Shown: positions 53,826 to 61,414 of the stretch, piece after piece
How positions within the stretch are numbered: the first letter of the stretch is position 1
Layout: each line of letters starts with the position of its first letter
Source of the DNA: Streptomyces harenosi
Lineage (GTDB): Bacteria > Actinomycetota > Actinomycetes > Streptomycetales > Streptomycetaceae
Direction of reading: 5' to 3'
NCBI RefSeq assembly: GCF_011008945.1
Contig: NZ_WYCT01000003.1
Coordinates: 1 to 64,000, forward strand
Length of the DNA: 64,000 nt
Program-made: the position numbers and the translations under genes
The notes under the pieces: generated by a model
Databases searched by the model: none
What the model saw: the letters and a program-made list of their open reading frames with translations, nothing else
Told to the model about the DNA's origin: nothing

Positions 53826-54181
53826 CCTCACCTCGCCCCGAGGGGGACAGGGCCGATCGAGTGAAGAGGGGGCGGCCGCCCGGGCCGCCCCCTTCCTCGG
53901 CCCCGGGCTCCATGGCGGCGCTCCGGACCCGGCAGGCCGCTCCTCCGGCCCGGGGGCCGCCGAAGTCCGGGCCCGGCATTCTGCCCTCGTCGCGGGAGGC
54001 CCTCGCCGATGCTTCGGGTAGGGCGGGCGTCTCGCCGCGGACGGCACCGTCTACGGACCAGCCGACGGCGGAGCCGTGACGGCGCGCGGTGACAGGGGAT
54101 TTCCGGGGAGGGGGGCGCCGGGCATGGGAGATGCCGAGCCGGCCGGCAGCGGTGCCCGGAAGAAGTGCGGCGGGCGAAGGG
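53826..54181. other. intergenic region after thiC
   Basis: 356 bases. A good terminator hairpin lies at 53867-53893. Beyond it no ORF has convincing start and codon use. Convergent with the phosphoesterase gene that ends at 54182. Confidence 0.6.
53867..53893. terminator. terminator after thiC
   Basis: A perfect 11-bp stem AGGGGGCGGCC / GGCCGCCCCCT with a 5-base loop, followed by TTCC. Confidence 0.85.
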
Positions 54182-55261
54182 TCAGTCGAGCAGCGGGAGT
54201 TGCTGGACCAGCAGCTTGCCGGCCATGGTCACACCGCCGTCCATCGCGATGGCCAGCCCGTCGGCGTACACATGCGGGCCCTCGACCACGGGGCCGGAGC
54301 CGTCCTCGCCGTCCTCGGAGCCGACCTCGCCCAGCAGATAGGGAATGGGGCTGTGGCCGTGGACGATGCGGTTGCCGCCGTAGGCGTCCAGCAGCTTGCG
54401 GACCGCGTCGGCGCCCCCTTCGTCCCGGAAGGAGAACCGCTTGGTGAACTTGCGGAACAGGTCCCAGACCTCGTCCGCGTCGTTGCGCGTGAGCGTCTCG
54501 TGGACCGTGTCGTTGACCTCTTCGATGGAGCGGCCGTAGTCGAGGTAGGCGGTGGTGTCGGAGTGGACCAGCAGGTGGCCGTCCACCTCCTCCAGGGCGT
54601 CGAGCCGGGCCATCCACTGCAGGTGGTGGTCCTGGAGGCGGTCCATGTCGGTCTTCTGGCCGCCGTTGAGCAGCCAGGCCGCCTGGAAGGTGGCGGTGCC
54701 GGCCCCGGAGTTCACGGGCGTGTCGCCGAACCGCTTGGCGCCCAGGAGCAGCAGCTCGTGGTTGCCCATCAGCGCCTTGCAGTAACCGCCGGCCGCGGCG
54801 GCCTCGGCGGACAGCCGCATGACGAGGTCGATGACGCCGATGCCGTCCGGGCCGCGGTCGGTGAAGTCCCCGAGGAACCACAGCCGGGCGGTGCCGGCGC
54901 ACCAGTGGCCCGCGGCGTCGATGAGGCCCTTGTCCTGGAGTGCGGCCACCAGTTCGTCGAGGTAACCGTGCACATCGCCGACGACGTACAGCGGACCCGG
55001 GCCCGCCGGGGGCTGGGGGGCCGGCGCGGCGGCGGGGTCGACGGGCGCCTGCGGCGTGGCGCCCGGATCGATCACCGGCAGATCGCGCTCGGTGGGCGTG
55101 TACCCGTCGGGGTAGGGCTCCTCCGGGGGAGGCGGCGCGATCTCGCCCGGGTGCGTGCCCTGGAGGTACGGACCGGACTCGTGGACGTACGCGGGCACGC
55201 GGAAGTCGCGCAACGTCGCCGTCCGCTCCACCTCGGGTCCCTGACCGGCCCCCTGAGTCAT
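54182..55261 (-). CDS. metallophosphoesterase (PPP/Ser-Thr phosphatase type)
   Basis: 359 aa from ATG 55261 (GGAGGGG upstream). Metal motifs in order: GDVHG (about 98-102), GDFTDRGPD (about 133-141), GNHE (about 170-173) and GHSP near 293 (histidine ligands). The first 90 residues are Pro-rich and disordered. Could dephosphorylate protein or a small molecule such as Ap4A; not resolvable here. No membrane segment. Confidence 0.9.
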   Translation of the reverse strand: MTQGAGQGPEVERTATLRDFRVPAYVHESGPYLQGTHPGEIAPPPPEEPYPDGYTPTERDLPVIDPGATPQAPVDPAAAPAPQPPAGPGPLYVVGDVHGYLDELVAALQDKGLIDAAGHWCAGTARLWFLGDFTDRGPDGIGVIDLVMRLSAEAAAAGGYCKALMGNHELLLLGAKRFGDTPVNSGAGTATFQAAWLLNGGQKTDMDRLQDHHLQWMARLDALEEVDGHLLVHSDTTAYLDYGRSIEEVNDTVHETLTRNDADEVWDLFRKFTKRFSFRDEGGADAVRKLLDAYGGNRIVHGHSPIPYLLGEVGSEDGEDGSGPVVEGPHVYADGLAIAMDGGVTMAGKLLVQQLPLLD

Positions 55262-55578
55262 CGACCCCTCCACCATCGCGCCGCATCTGCACCGCTTCGG
55301 ACTGCCTGGTCGCAGCGGCCCGCGGTGTCGTGGGCCCATCATAGGAATGCCGCTCGCGCCATGTGATGACCCCGGGGTGGTGAATCAGAGCAAGACTCCG
55401 CTTAGCCGCGGCTTTCGCCCCGATTGGGACGGGCTTCGGCCGTCCCGCGACCGTCCGCTCCCCGCGTTTCTTCGCCGTCTGCGCGTGTCTCCTCCGCCTG
55501 TCCCCGGTGCGTCAGCCGGGCCCGGGGCCGCCGCGCGGAGGGGGCGCCGGGGCCCCTCCGGACGGCGGGCGGTGCCGG
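55262..55578. other. intergenic region between the LacI and phosphoesterase genes
   Basis: 317 bases, downstream of the LacI gene and upstream of the phosphoesterase gene (both minus strand). One hairpin GGAGGGG / CCCCTCC (55537-55559) just after the LacI stop. Phosphoesterase promoter presumably within the rest. No ORF supported. Confidence 0.5.
55537..55559 (-). terminator. hairpin after the LacI-family gene
   Basis: A 7-bp stem GGAGGGG / CCCCTCC with a 9-base loop, 20 bases past the stop codon. Moderate strength. Confidence 0.5.
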
Positions 55579-56691
55579 TCACTTGCCCTCGGACGACCGG
55601 GGCGCGCTGACCGTCGTCCGCGGCGCGCGGCGCTGCGACGACGTGCGCACGATCAGCTCGGTCGGTATGACCTGCTCGAGCGGCCGCTCCGACTCGGCTC
55701 CCTCGATGGCGTCGATGAGGAGCTGCACCACGGCCGTGCCGATGCGGCGCGGCTTGAGCGAGAGGGTCGTGACGGGCGGCTCGGTGCTCGCGTACACGGT
55801 GGACTCGCTGCAGCAGACCAGCAGCAGGTCGTCGGGGACGCGCAGGCCGTAGCGGCGGGCCGCGGCGAGCAGGTCGGTGCCGTTGGGATCGAACAGGCCG
55901 TAGACGGCGTCGGGGCGGTCCGGGCGGGCGAGCAGCCGGTCGGCGGCGACGGCGCCCGCGCAGGGATCGTGCGCCGGGTACGCCTCGTAGACGGGGTCCT
56001 GGCCGACGCGCTCGCACCAGTGCAGGTAGGCGGTGGTCGACAGGTGGGTGTACGTGTCGGTCGTGGTGCCGGTGAGGAGGCCGATGCGGCGGGCGCCGGC
56101 GGCGGCCAGGTGGTCGAGGATGTCGAGGACGGCGGCCTCGTGGTCGTTGTCGACCCAGGCGGTGACCGGGAGGGAGCCCGCCGGGCGGCCGTCGGAGACG
56201 ACCGGCAGGCCCTGGCGGACCAGCTCGCTGACGACCGGGTCCTGGTCGGAGGGGTCGATGACGACCGTGCCGTCCAGGGCGACGTTGGACCAGACGTCGT
56301 GGCGGGAGGTCGCGGGCAGGATGACGAGCGCGTAGCCGCGGGCGAGCGCGGCGGAGGTGGCAGCGCGCGCCATTTCGGCGAAATAGGCGAATTCGGTGAA
56401 GGTGAACGGTTCGTCACCGTACGTCGTGACGGTCAGGCCGATGAGGCCCGACTTACCGGTCCGGAGGGTACGGGCGGCGGCTGAGGGGCGATAGCCCAGC
56501 CGGTCGGCGACCTCGCGGACGTGGCGGCGGGTGGCGTCCGGGAGCCGGCCCTTGCCGTTGAGGGCGTCGGAGACGGTCGTGATGGAGACTCCGGCGGCGG
56601 CAGCCACGTCTCTGATGCCTGCCCGGCCCGGCCGGCTGCCTCGGCGTGAGGTTTCCGCGCGGCTCACCTGATGCTTCCCTGCTGCTGTCAT
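55579..56691 (-). CDS. LacI/GalR family transcriptional regulator
   Basis: 370 aa. N-terminal LacI helix-turn-helix (IRDVAAAAGVSITTVSDALNGKGRLPDATRRHVREVADRLGYRP, about 26-69) and a periplasmic-binding-protein-type sensor domain to the end. Divergent from the aminotransferase gene across a 446-base gap, so it may control it or itself. Effector unknown. Confidence 0.92.
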   Translation of the reverse strand: MTAAGKHQVSRAETSRRGSRPGRAGIRDVAAAAGVSITTVSDALNGKGRLPDATRRHVREVADRLGYRPSAAARTLRTGKSGLIGLTVTTYGDEPFTFTEFAYFAEMARAATSAALARGYALVILPATSRHDVWSNVALDGTVVIDPSDQDPVVSELVRQGLPVVSDGRPAGSLPVTAWVDNDHEAAVLDILDHLAAAGARRIGLLTGTTTDTYTHLSTTAYLHWCERVGQDPVYEAYPAHDPCAGAVAADRLLARPDRPDAVYGLFDPNGTDLLAAARRYGLRVPDDLLLVCCSESTVYASTEPPVTTLSLKPRRIGTAVVQLLIDAIEGAESERPLEQVIPTELIVRTSSQRRAPRTTVSAPRSSEGK

Positions 56692-57137
56692 GGCGAGCCG
56701 ATAGTAGGGCTCATGCGACGGGGTAGGGCGGACGCATATGCACGCGTTGACAGGTACGTTTCTGCATGATCAAAGATGCTAACTCCCTGCGAATCAAAGC
56801 CAGTTGCCGTCCACGGGTTGATACGTGGCGTGTCAACGTACACGCTCCCGGCAGGTCGCTGACGGCCCCGGGGGATCTCAACTCACCTGCATGGGCGATG
56901 CGCGCCAGGGCGCGAGCTACGGGCGCGTAGATATATGTGTGGCGCGCCCCCTTGGTGTGCTCCCCCCGTCGCACTCCCGCGTGCGCTGATGCCCCGGCCC
57001 GGACGGGTGAACGGACGACGGGCCCGACCGGCGCCGGACGGGGTGGCCGGCCTGTGTCCGCGCACCTGTACGCATGGGCCTCGAATCCTCATAGGGTGAG
57101 CAGTATTCGATGCCGGGTGGTCACAAGGAGGACTGCG
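56692..57137. promoter_or_regulatory. divergent region between the LacI gene and the aminotransferase gene
   Basis: 446 bases without a supported gene. CGTTGACA occurs as an inverted pair at 56745-56752 and 56831-56838 (each is a possible -35 on its strand). The sequence between, 56761-56800, is the most AT-rich in the gap. GGAGGACTG at 57126-57134 is the ribosome-binding site of the next gene. No clear LacI palindrome identified. Confidence 0.45.
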
Positions 57138-58217
57138 GTGAGCGAGACGAGCCCCAAGCTGCGCGCCGAGCTGGCGGGGATTCCCACCTACAAGCCGGGC
57201 AAGCCCGCCGCGGCCGGCGGCCCGGTGGCCTACAAGCTGTCCTCCAACGAGAACCCCTATCCGCCGCTGCCCGGCGTGATGGAGACCGTGACGGCCGCGG
57301 CCTGCTCGTTCAACCGCTACCCCGACATGGCCTGTACGGGCCTGATGGACGAGCTGGCCGAGCGGTTCGGGGTGCCGGTCTCCCACCTGGCCACCGGCAC
57401 CGGATCGGTCGGCGTGGCGCAGCAGCTCATCCAGGCGACGGCCGGCCCCGGGGACGAGGTCGTCTACGCCTGGCGGTCGTTCGAGGCGTACCCGATCATC
57501 ACGCAGATCAGCGGTGCGCGGTCGGTGCAGGTGCCGCTGACCCCGGGGGACGTGCACGACCTGGACGCCATGGCCGACGCCCTCACCGACCGCACCCGGC
57601 TGATCTTCGTCTGCAACCCGAACAACCCGACCGGCACGGTGGTGCGGCGGGCCGAGCTGGAGCGGTTCCTCGACCGGGTGCCCGGCGATGTGCTGGTGGT
57701 GCTCGACGAGGCATACCGCGAGTTCATCCGCGACCCCGAGGTGCCCGACGGTGTCGAGCTCTACCGTGAGCGGCCCAACGTCTGCGTCCTGCGGACCTTC
57801 TCGAAGGCTTACGGCCTCGCCGGGCTGCGCGTAGGCTTCGCGATCGCCCATGAGCCGGTGGCGGCGGCGCTGCGCAAGACGGCGGTGCCGTTCGGTGTGA
57901 GCCAGATCGCGCAGGAGGCGGCGATCGCCTCCCTGCGTGCCGAGGACGAGCTGCTGGGCCGGGTCGGCTCGCTGGTGTGCGAGCGCACGCGCGTGGTCGA
58001 CGCGCTGCGCGGCCAGGGCTGGACGGTGCCGGACACCCAGGCGAACTTCGTGTGGCTGCGTCTGGGGGAGCGCACGGTCGCGTTCGCGGAGGCGTGCGAG
58101 CGGGCCGGTGTGGTCGTCCGTCCGTTCCCGGGGGAGGGTGTTCGGGTCACGGTCGGGGAGAGCGAGGCGAACGACATCTTCCTGAGGGTGTCGGAAGAGT
58201 TCCGCAAGGAGGCGTAG
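57138..58217 (+). CDS. histidinol-phosphate/aromatic amino acid aminotransferase
   Basis: 359 aa from GTG 57138 (AAGGAGG 9 bases upstream). Class I/II PLP transaminase of the HisC/PatA clade: [20 protein letters not shown] (VCNPNNPTG) and PLP-Lys223 in [17 protein letters not shown]. It stands alone, outside a his operon, so it is more likely the aromatic aminotransferase (pat) used for Phe/Tyr than the histidine enzyme. Substrate needs assay. Confidence 0.88.
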   Translation: MSETSPKLRAELAGIPTYKPGKPAAAGGPVAYKLSSNENPYPPLPGVMETVTAAACSFNRYPDMACTGLMDELAERFGVPVSHLATGTGSVGVAQQLIQATAGPGDEVVYAWRSFEAYPIITQISGARSVQVPLTPGDVHDLDAMADALTDRTRLIFVCNPNNPTGTVVRRAELERFLDRVPGDVLVVLDEAYREFIRDPEVPDGVELYRERPNVCVLRTFSKAYGLAGLRVGFAIAHEPVAAALRKTAVPFGVSQIAQEAAIASLRAEDELLGRVGSLVCERTRVVDALRGQGWTVPDTQANFVWLRLGERTVAFAEACERAGVVVRPFPGEGVRVTVGESEANDIFLRVSEEFRKEA

Positions 58218-58236
58218 CCGTCGGTCGGCCGGTGCG

Positions 58237-58632
58237 TCAGGCTCCGGCCGCTTCGACGCGTATCGGGTCGCCGTCGCGGACCGTCGCCAGCAGGCGGGGG
58301 TCTCCGTCGAGGCGGCCCAGCACGTTGCAGGGGCTCGCGAGGCGGCATTCGTCGCCCCGCGAGACCGGCGTGGGCCCGTAGGGAAGGGCCAGTGCGTCGC
58401 CCTCGGTCCAGAAGGCGACCGTGCCCGGCTCGACGACCTGCCGGGCGTCCGTTTCACGTGAAACCGACACCCCCGTGTCGAAATACACCTCCTCGCCCCA
58501 GGTCCGGGCGGTGGAGGTGAGCGGCAGCGCCGTGCGGAGGGCCTGTGCCGTGGGGGTGTCGTCGAGGGTCGCGGTGAGGTGCCCCGCGGGCCATGAGATC
58601 CGTATCCGTGTCTGCTGTCCCTGTGAGTCCAT
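58237..58632 (-). CDS. cyclophilin-like fold protein (TM1367/DUF369 type)
   Basis: 131 aa. Matches the small cyclophilin-like family: ATLDDTPTAQALRTALPLTSTARTWGEEVYFDTG, then PGTVAFWTEGDALALPYGPTPVSRGDECRLASPCNVLGRLDGD. Members lack the active-site residues of true peptidyl-prolyl isomerases and have no known function. A perfect parS lies inside and encodes V57-S-R-E-T61, in the loop between the two conserved halves. Divergent from cydA. Confidence 0.82.
   Translation of the reverse strand: MDSQGQQTRIRISWPAGHLTATLDDTPTAQALRTALPLTSTARTWGEEVYFDTGVSVSRETDARQVVEPGTVAFWTEGDALALPYGPTPVSRGDECRLASPCNVLGRLDGDPRLLATVRDGDPIRVEAAGA
58451..58464. other. parS site 11 (perfect, inside the cyclophilin-like gene)
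   Basis: GTTTCACGTGAAAC, encoding Val-Ser-Arg-Glu-Thr in the variable loop of the protein. Confidence 0.95.
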
Positions 58633-58735
58633 GCGGCGAATTCAACAAGATGTTGAAATCCCTGCCAAGGGGGTTGACGTCACACGGGACCCCCCTTCCG
58701 GCGCCGAAAAGCAGTAGGTCATAATTGCTTGTGAA

Positions 58736-58751
58736 TGTGAACGCGTTCACA
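58736..58751. promoter_or_regulatory. Rex operator (ROP) upstream of cydA
   Basis: TGTGAACGCGTTCACA, an exact match to TGTGAACNNNTTCACA, the site of the NADH-sensing repressor Rex. It lies 84 bases before the cydA start. Rex repression of the cyd operon is established in S. coelicolor. Confidence 0.93.
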
Positions 58752-58834
58752 AGCGTGTCTGGTTGCTCCCGAGATAGGTGCGACATACACGCACAAACTG
58801 CCGCTGACCACGGCGATGTAAGGAGAGCGACGAC

Positions 58835-60340
58835 GTGGACATGGCTTTGGCGCCGGAGACTCTGGCGCGCTGGCAGTTCGGTATCACCACCGTCTACCAC
58901 TTCCTCTTCGTCCCCCTGACGATCTCGCTGGCCGCCCTGACCGCCGGGCTGCAGACCGCCTGGGTCCGGACGGAGAAGGAGAAGTACCTCAGGGCGACCA
59001 AGTTCTGGGGCAAGCTGTTCCTGATCAACATCGCCATGGGCGTGGTCACCGGCATCGTGCAGGAGTTCCAGTTCGGCATGAACTGGTCGGACTACTCCCG
59101 GTTCGTCGGTGACGTCTTCGGCGCGCCGCTCGCTTTCGAGGCGCTGATCGCCTTCTTCTTCGAGTCCACCTTCATCGGGCTGTGGATCTTCGGCTGGGAC
59201 AAGCTGCCCAAGAAGATCCACCTGGCCTGCATCTGGATGGTCTCGATCGGCACGCTGCTGTCGGCGTACTTCATCCTCGCGGCCAACTCGTGGATGCAGC
59301 ACCCGGTGGGCTACCGGATCAACGAGGAGAAGGGCCGGGCCGAGCTCACCGACTTCTGGGCCGTCCTCACCCAGAACACCACGCTCAACCAGGTCTTCCA
59401 CAGCTTCTCGGCGGCCTTCCTCACGGGGGGCGCCTTCATGGTGGGCATCGCCGCCTTCCACCTGATGCGCAAGAAGCACATCCCGGTGATGCGGACCTCG
59501 CTCCGGCTCGGTCTGGTCACCCTGGCGGTCGGCGGTCTGCTCACCGCGGTCAGCGGTGACACGCTCGGCAAGGTCATGTACGAGCAGCAGCCGATGAAGA
59601 TGGCCGCGGCCGAGGCGTTGTGGGACGGCGAGAAGCCTGCGCCCTTCTCCGTCTTCGCCTACGGGGACGTCGACGAGGGGCACAACAAGGTCGCCCTGGA
59701 GATTCCCGGTCTCCTGTCCTTCCTCGCGCACAGCGACTTCGAGTCGTACGTGCCCGGCATCAACGACACCAATGAGGCGCTCCAGAAGCAGTTCGGGCCC
59801 GGGGACTACAAGCCCATCGTCCCCGTCGCCTACTGGGGCTTCCGCTGGATGATCGGCTTCGGCATGGCCTCCTTCTCGCTCGGGCTGCTCGGACTGTGGC
59901 TCACCCGCAAGAGGTTCCTGCTGCCCGCCGCGTGGCGGACGGGAGAGGACGAGGTGCCGCATCTGGTCCTGCTGAAGAAGCCGCTCGGGGCGAGGCTCAC
60001 CCGGCTGTACTGGCTGCTGGCGCTGTGGACCATGGGCTTCCCGCTGATCGCCAACTCCTGGGGCTGGATCTTCACCGAGATGGGCCGCCAGCCGTGGGTC
60101 GTCTACGGCCTCTTCCAGACCCGCGACGCGGTCTCCCCCGGTGTCTCCACCGCCGAGGTCCTCACTTCGATGATCGCCTTCACCCTGCTCTACGCGGTCC
60201 TCGCCGTCATCGAGGTCAGGCTGCTCGTCAAGTACGTCAAGGCCGGTCCGCCCGAGCTGACCGAGGCCGACCTCAACCCGCCCACGAAGATCGGCGGCGA
60301 CCTCCGTGACGCCGACAAGCCGATGGCCTTCTCGTACTAG
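58835..60340 (+). CDS. cydA: cytochrome bd ubiquinol/menaquinol oxidase subunit I
   Basis: 501 aa from GTG 58835 (AAGGAGAG 7 bases upstream). High-affinity terminal oxidase subunit carrying hemes b558, b595 and d. The N-terminal heme-ligand His22 lies in FGITTVYHFLFVPLTI; the second His is in QVFHSFSAAFLTG (near 190) and the Met ligand in WGFRWMIGFGMASF. The Q-loop is short, as in most Gram-positive enzymes. First gene of cydA-cydB-cydCD; expression should rise when NADH is high and oxygen low, through Rex. Confidence 0.97.
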   Translation: MDMALAPETLARWQFGITTVYHFLFVPLTISLAALTAGLQTAWVRTEKEKYLRATKFWGKLFLINIAMGVVTGIVQEFQFGMNWSDYSRFVGDVFGAPLAFEALIAFFFESTFIGLWIFGWDKLPKKIHLACIWMVSIGTLLSAYFILAANSWMQHPVGYRINEEKGRAELTDFWAVLTQNTTLNQVFHSFSAAFLTGGAFMVGIAAFHLMRKKHIPVMRTSLRLGLVTLAVGGLLTAVSGDTLGKVMYEQQPMKMAAAEALWDGEKPAPFSVFAYGDVDEGHNKVALEIPGLLSFLAHSDFESYVPGINDTNEALQKQFGPGDYKPIVPVAYWGFRWMIGFGMASFSLGLLGLWLTRKRFLLPAAWRTGEDEVPHLVLLKKPLGARLTRLYWLLALWTMGFPLIANSWGWIFTEMGRQPWVVYGLFQTRDAVSPGVSTAEVLTSMIAFTLLYAVLAVIEVRLLVKYVKAGPPELTEADLNPPTKIGGDLRDADKPMAFSY

Positions 60341-60360
60341 GCCGAGGGAGCTGCACAGTC

Positions 60361-61365
60361 ATGGAACTGCACGACGTCTGGTTCGTCCTGATCGCCGTCC
60401 TGTGGACCGGCTACTTCTTCCTGGAGGGCTTCGACTTCGGAGTCGGCGTCCTCACCAAGCTGCTCGCCCGGGACCGGCCCGAGAAGCGGGTGCTGATCAA
60501 CACCATCGGACCGGTCTGGGACGGCAACGAGGTGTGGCTGCTCACGGCAGGCGGCGCGACGTTCGCCGCCTTCCCCGAGTGGTACGCCACGCTGTTCTCC
60601 GGTTTCTACCTGCCCCTGCTGGTCATCCTGCTCTGCCTGATCGTCCGGGGTGTCGCCTTCGAGTACCGGGTGAAGCGGCCGGAGGAGAACTGGCAGCGCA
60701 ACTGGGAAACCGCGATCTTCTGGACCTCGCTCGTCCCCGCGTTCCTGTGGGGCGTGGCCTTCGGCAACATCGTCCGGGGCGTGAAGATCGACCGTGACCT
60801 GGAGTACGTGGGCAGCCTCTGGGACCTGTTCAACCCGTACGCGCTGCTCGGCGGCCTGGTGACGCTCGCCCTGTTCACGTTCCACGGGACGGTGTTCACG
60901 GCGCTCAAGACCGTCGGGGAGATCCGGGAGCGGGCGCGGGTGCTGGCCCTGCGGGTCGGCCTGGTCACGGTGGTGCTCGCCGTGCTGTTCCTGCTGTGGA
61001 CGCAGATCGACAGCGGCGACGGCACGAGTCTGGTGGCGCTGGTGGTGGCCGTCGCCGCACTGGTCGCGGCCCTGATGGCCAACCAGGCCGGCCGTGAGGG
61101 GTGGTCGTTCACCCTCTCCGGCGTCACGATCGTCGCCACCGTGGCGATGTTCTTCCTGACGCTCTTCCCGAACGTCATGCCGTCCACGCTCGACGCGGAC
61201 TGGAGCCTGACCGTCACCAACGCCTCGTCCAGCCCCTACACCCTGAAGATCATGACCTGGCTCGCGGCGATCGCCACGCCGGTCGTCGTGGTCTACCAGG
61301 GATGGACCTACTGGGTCTTCCGCAAGCGCATCGGCACCCAGCACCTCGCCGACGCCGCGCACTGA
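60361..61365 (+). CDS. cydB: cytochrome bd oxidase subunit II
   Basis: 334 aa, eight or nine helices; opening MELHDVWFVLIAVLWTGYFFLEGFDFGVG and GGLVTLALFTFHG match CydB. Partner of CydA, 20 bases downstream with ribosome-binding site AGGGAG. A terminator-like palindrome follows before cydCD. Confidence 0.97.
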   Translation: MELHDVWFVLIAVLWTGYFFLEGFDFGVGVLTKLLARDRPEKRVLINTIGPVWDGNEVWLLTAGGATFAAFPEWYATLFSGFYLPLLVILLCLIVRGVAFEYRVKRPEENWQRNWETAIFWTSLVPAFLWGVAFGNIVRGVKIDRDLEYVGSLWDLFNPYALLGGLVTLALFTFHGTVFTALKTVGEIRERARVLALRVGLVTVVLAVLFLLWTQIDSGDGTSLVALVVAVAALVAALMANQAGREGWSFTLSGVTIVATVAMFFLTLFPNVMPSTLDADWSLTVTNASSSPYTLKIMTWLAAIATPVVVVYQGWTYWVFRKRIGTQHLADAAH

Positions 61366-61373
61366 GTCCGCCA

Positions 61374-61401
61374 GGGGTGTGTTCCGCGTGGAACACACCC
61401 C
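61374..61401 (+). terminator. attenuator/terminator between cydB and cydCD
   Basis: A perfect 12-bp stem GGGGTGTGTTCC / GGAACACACCCC with loop GCGT, 8 bases after cydB. It contains GTTCCGCGTGGAAC, a degenerate parS-like palindrome. It would reduce, not block, read-through into cydCD. Confidence 0.7.
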
Positions 61402-61414
61402 CGGGCCGAAGGGC

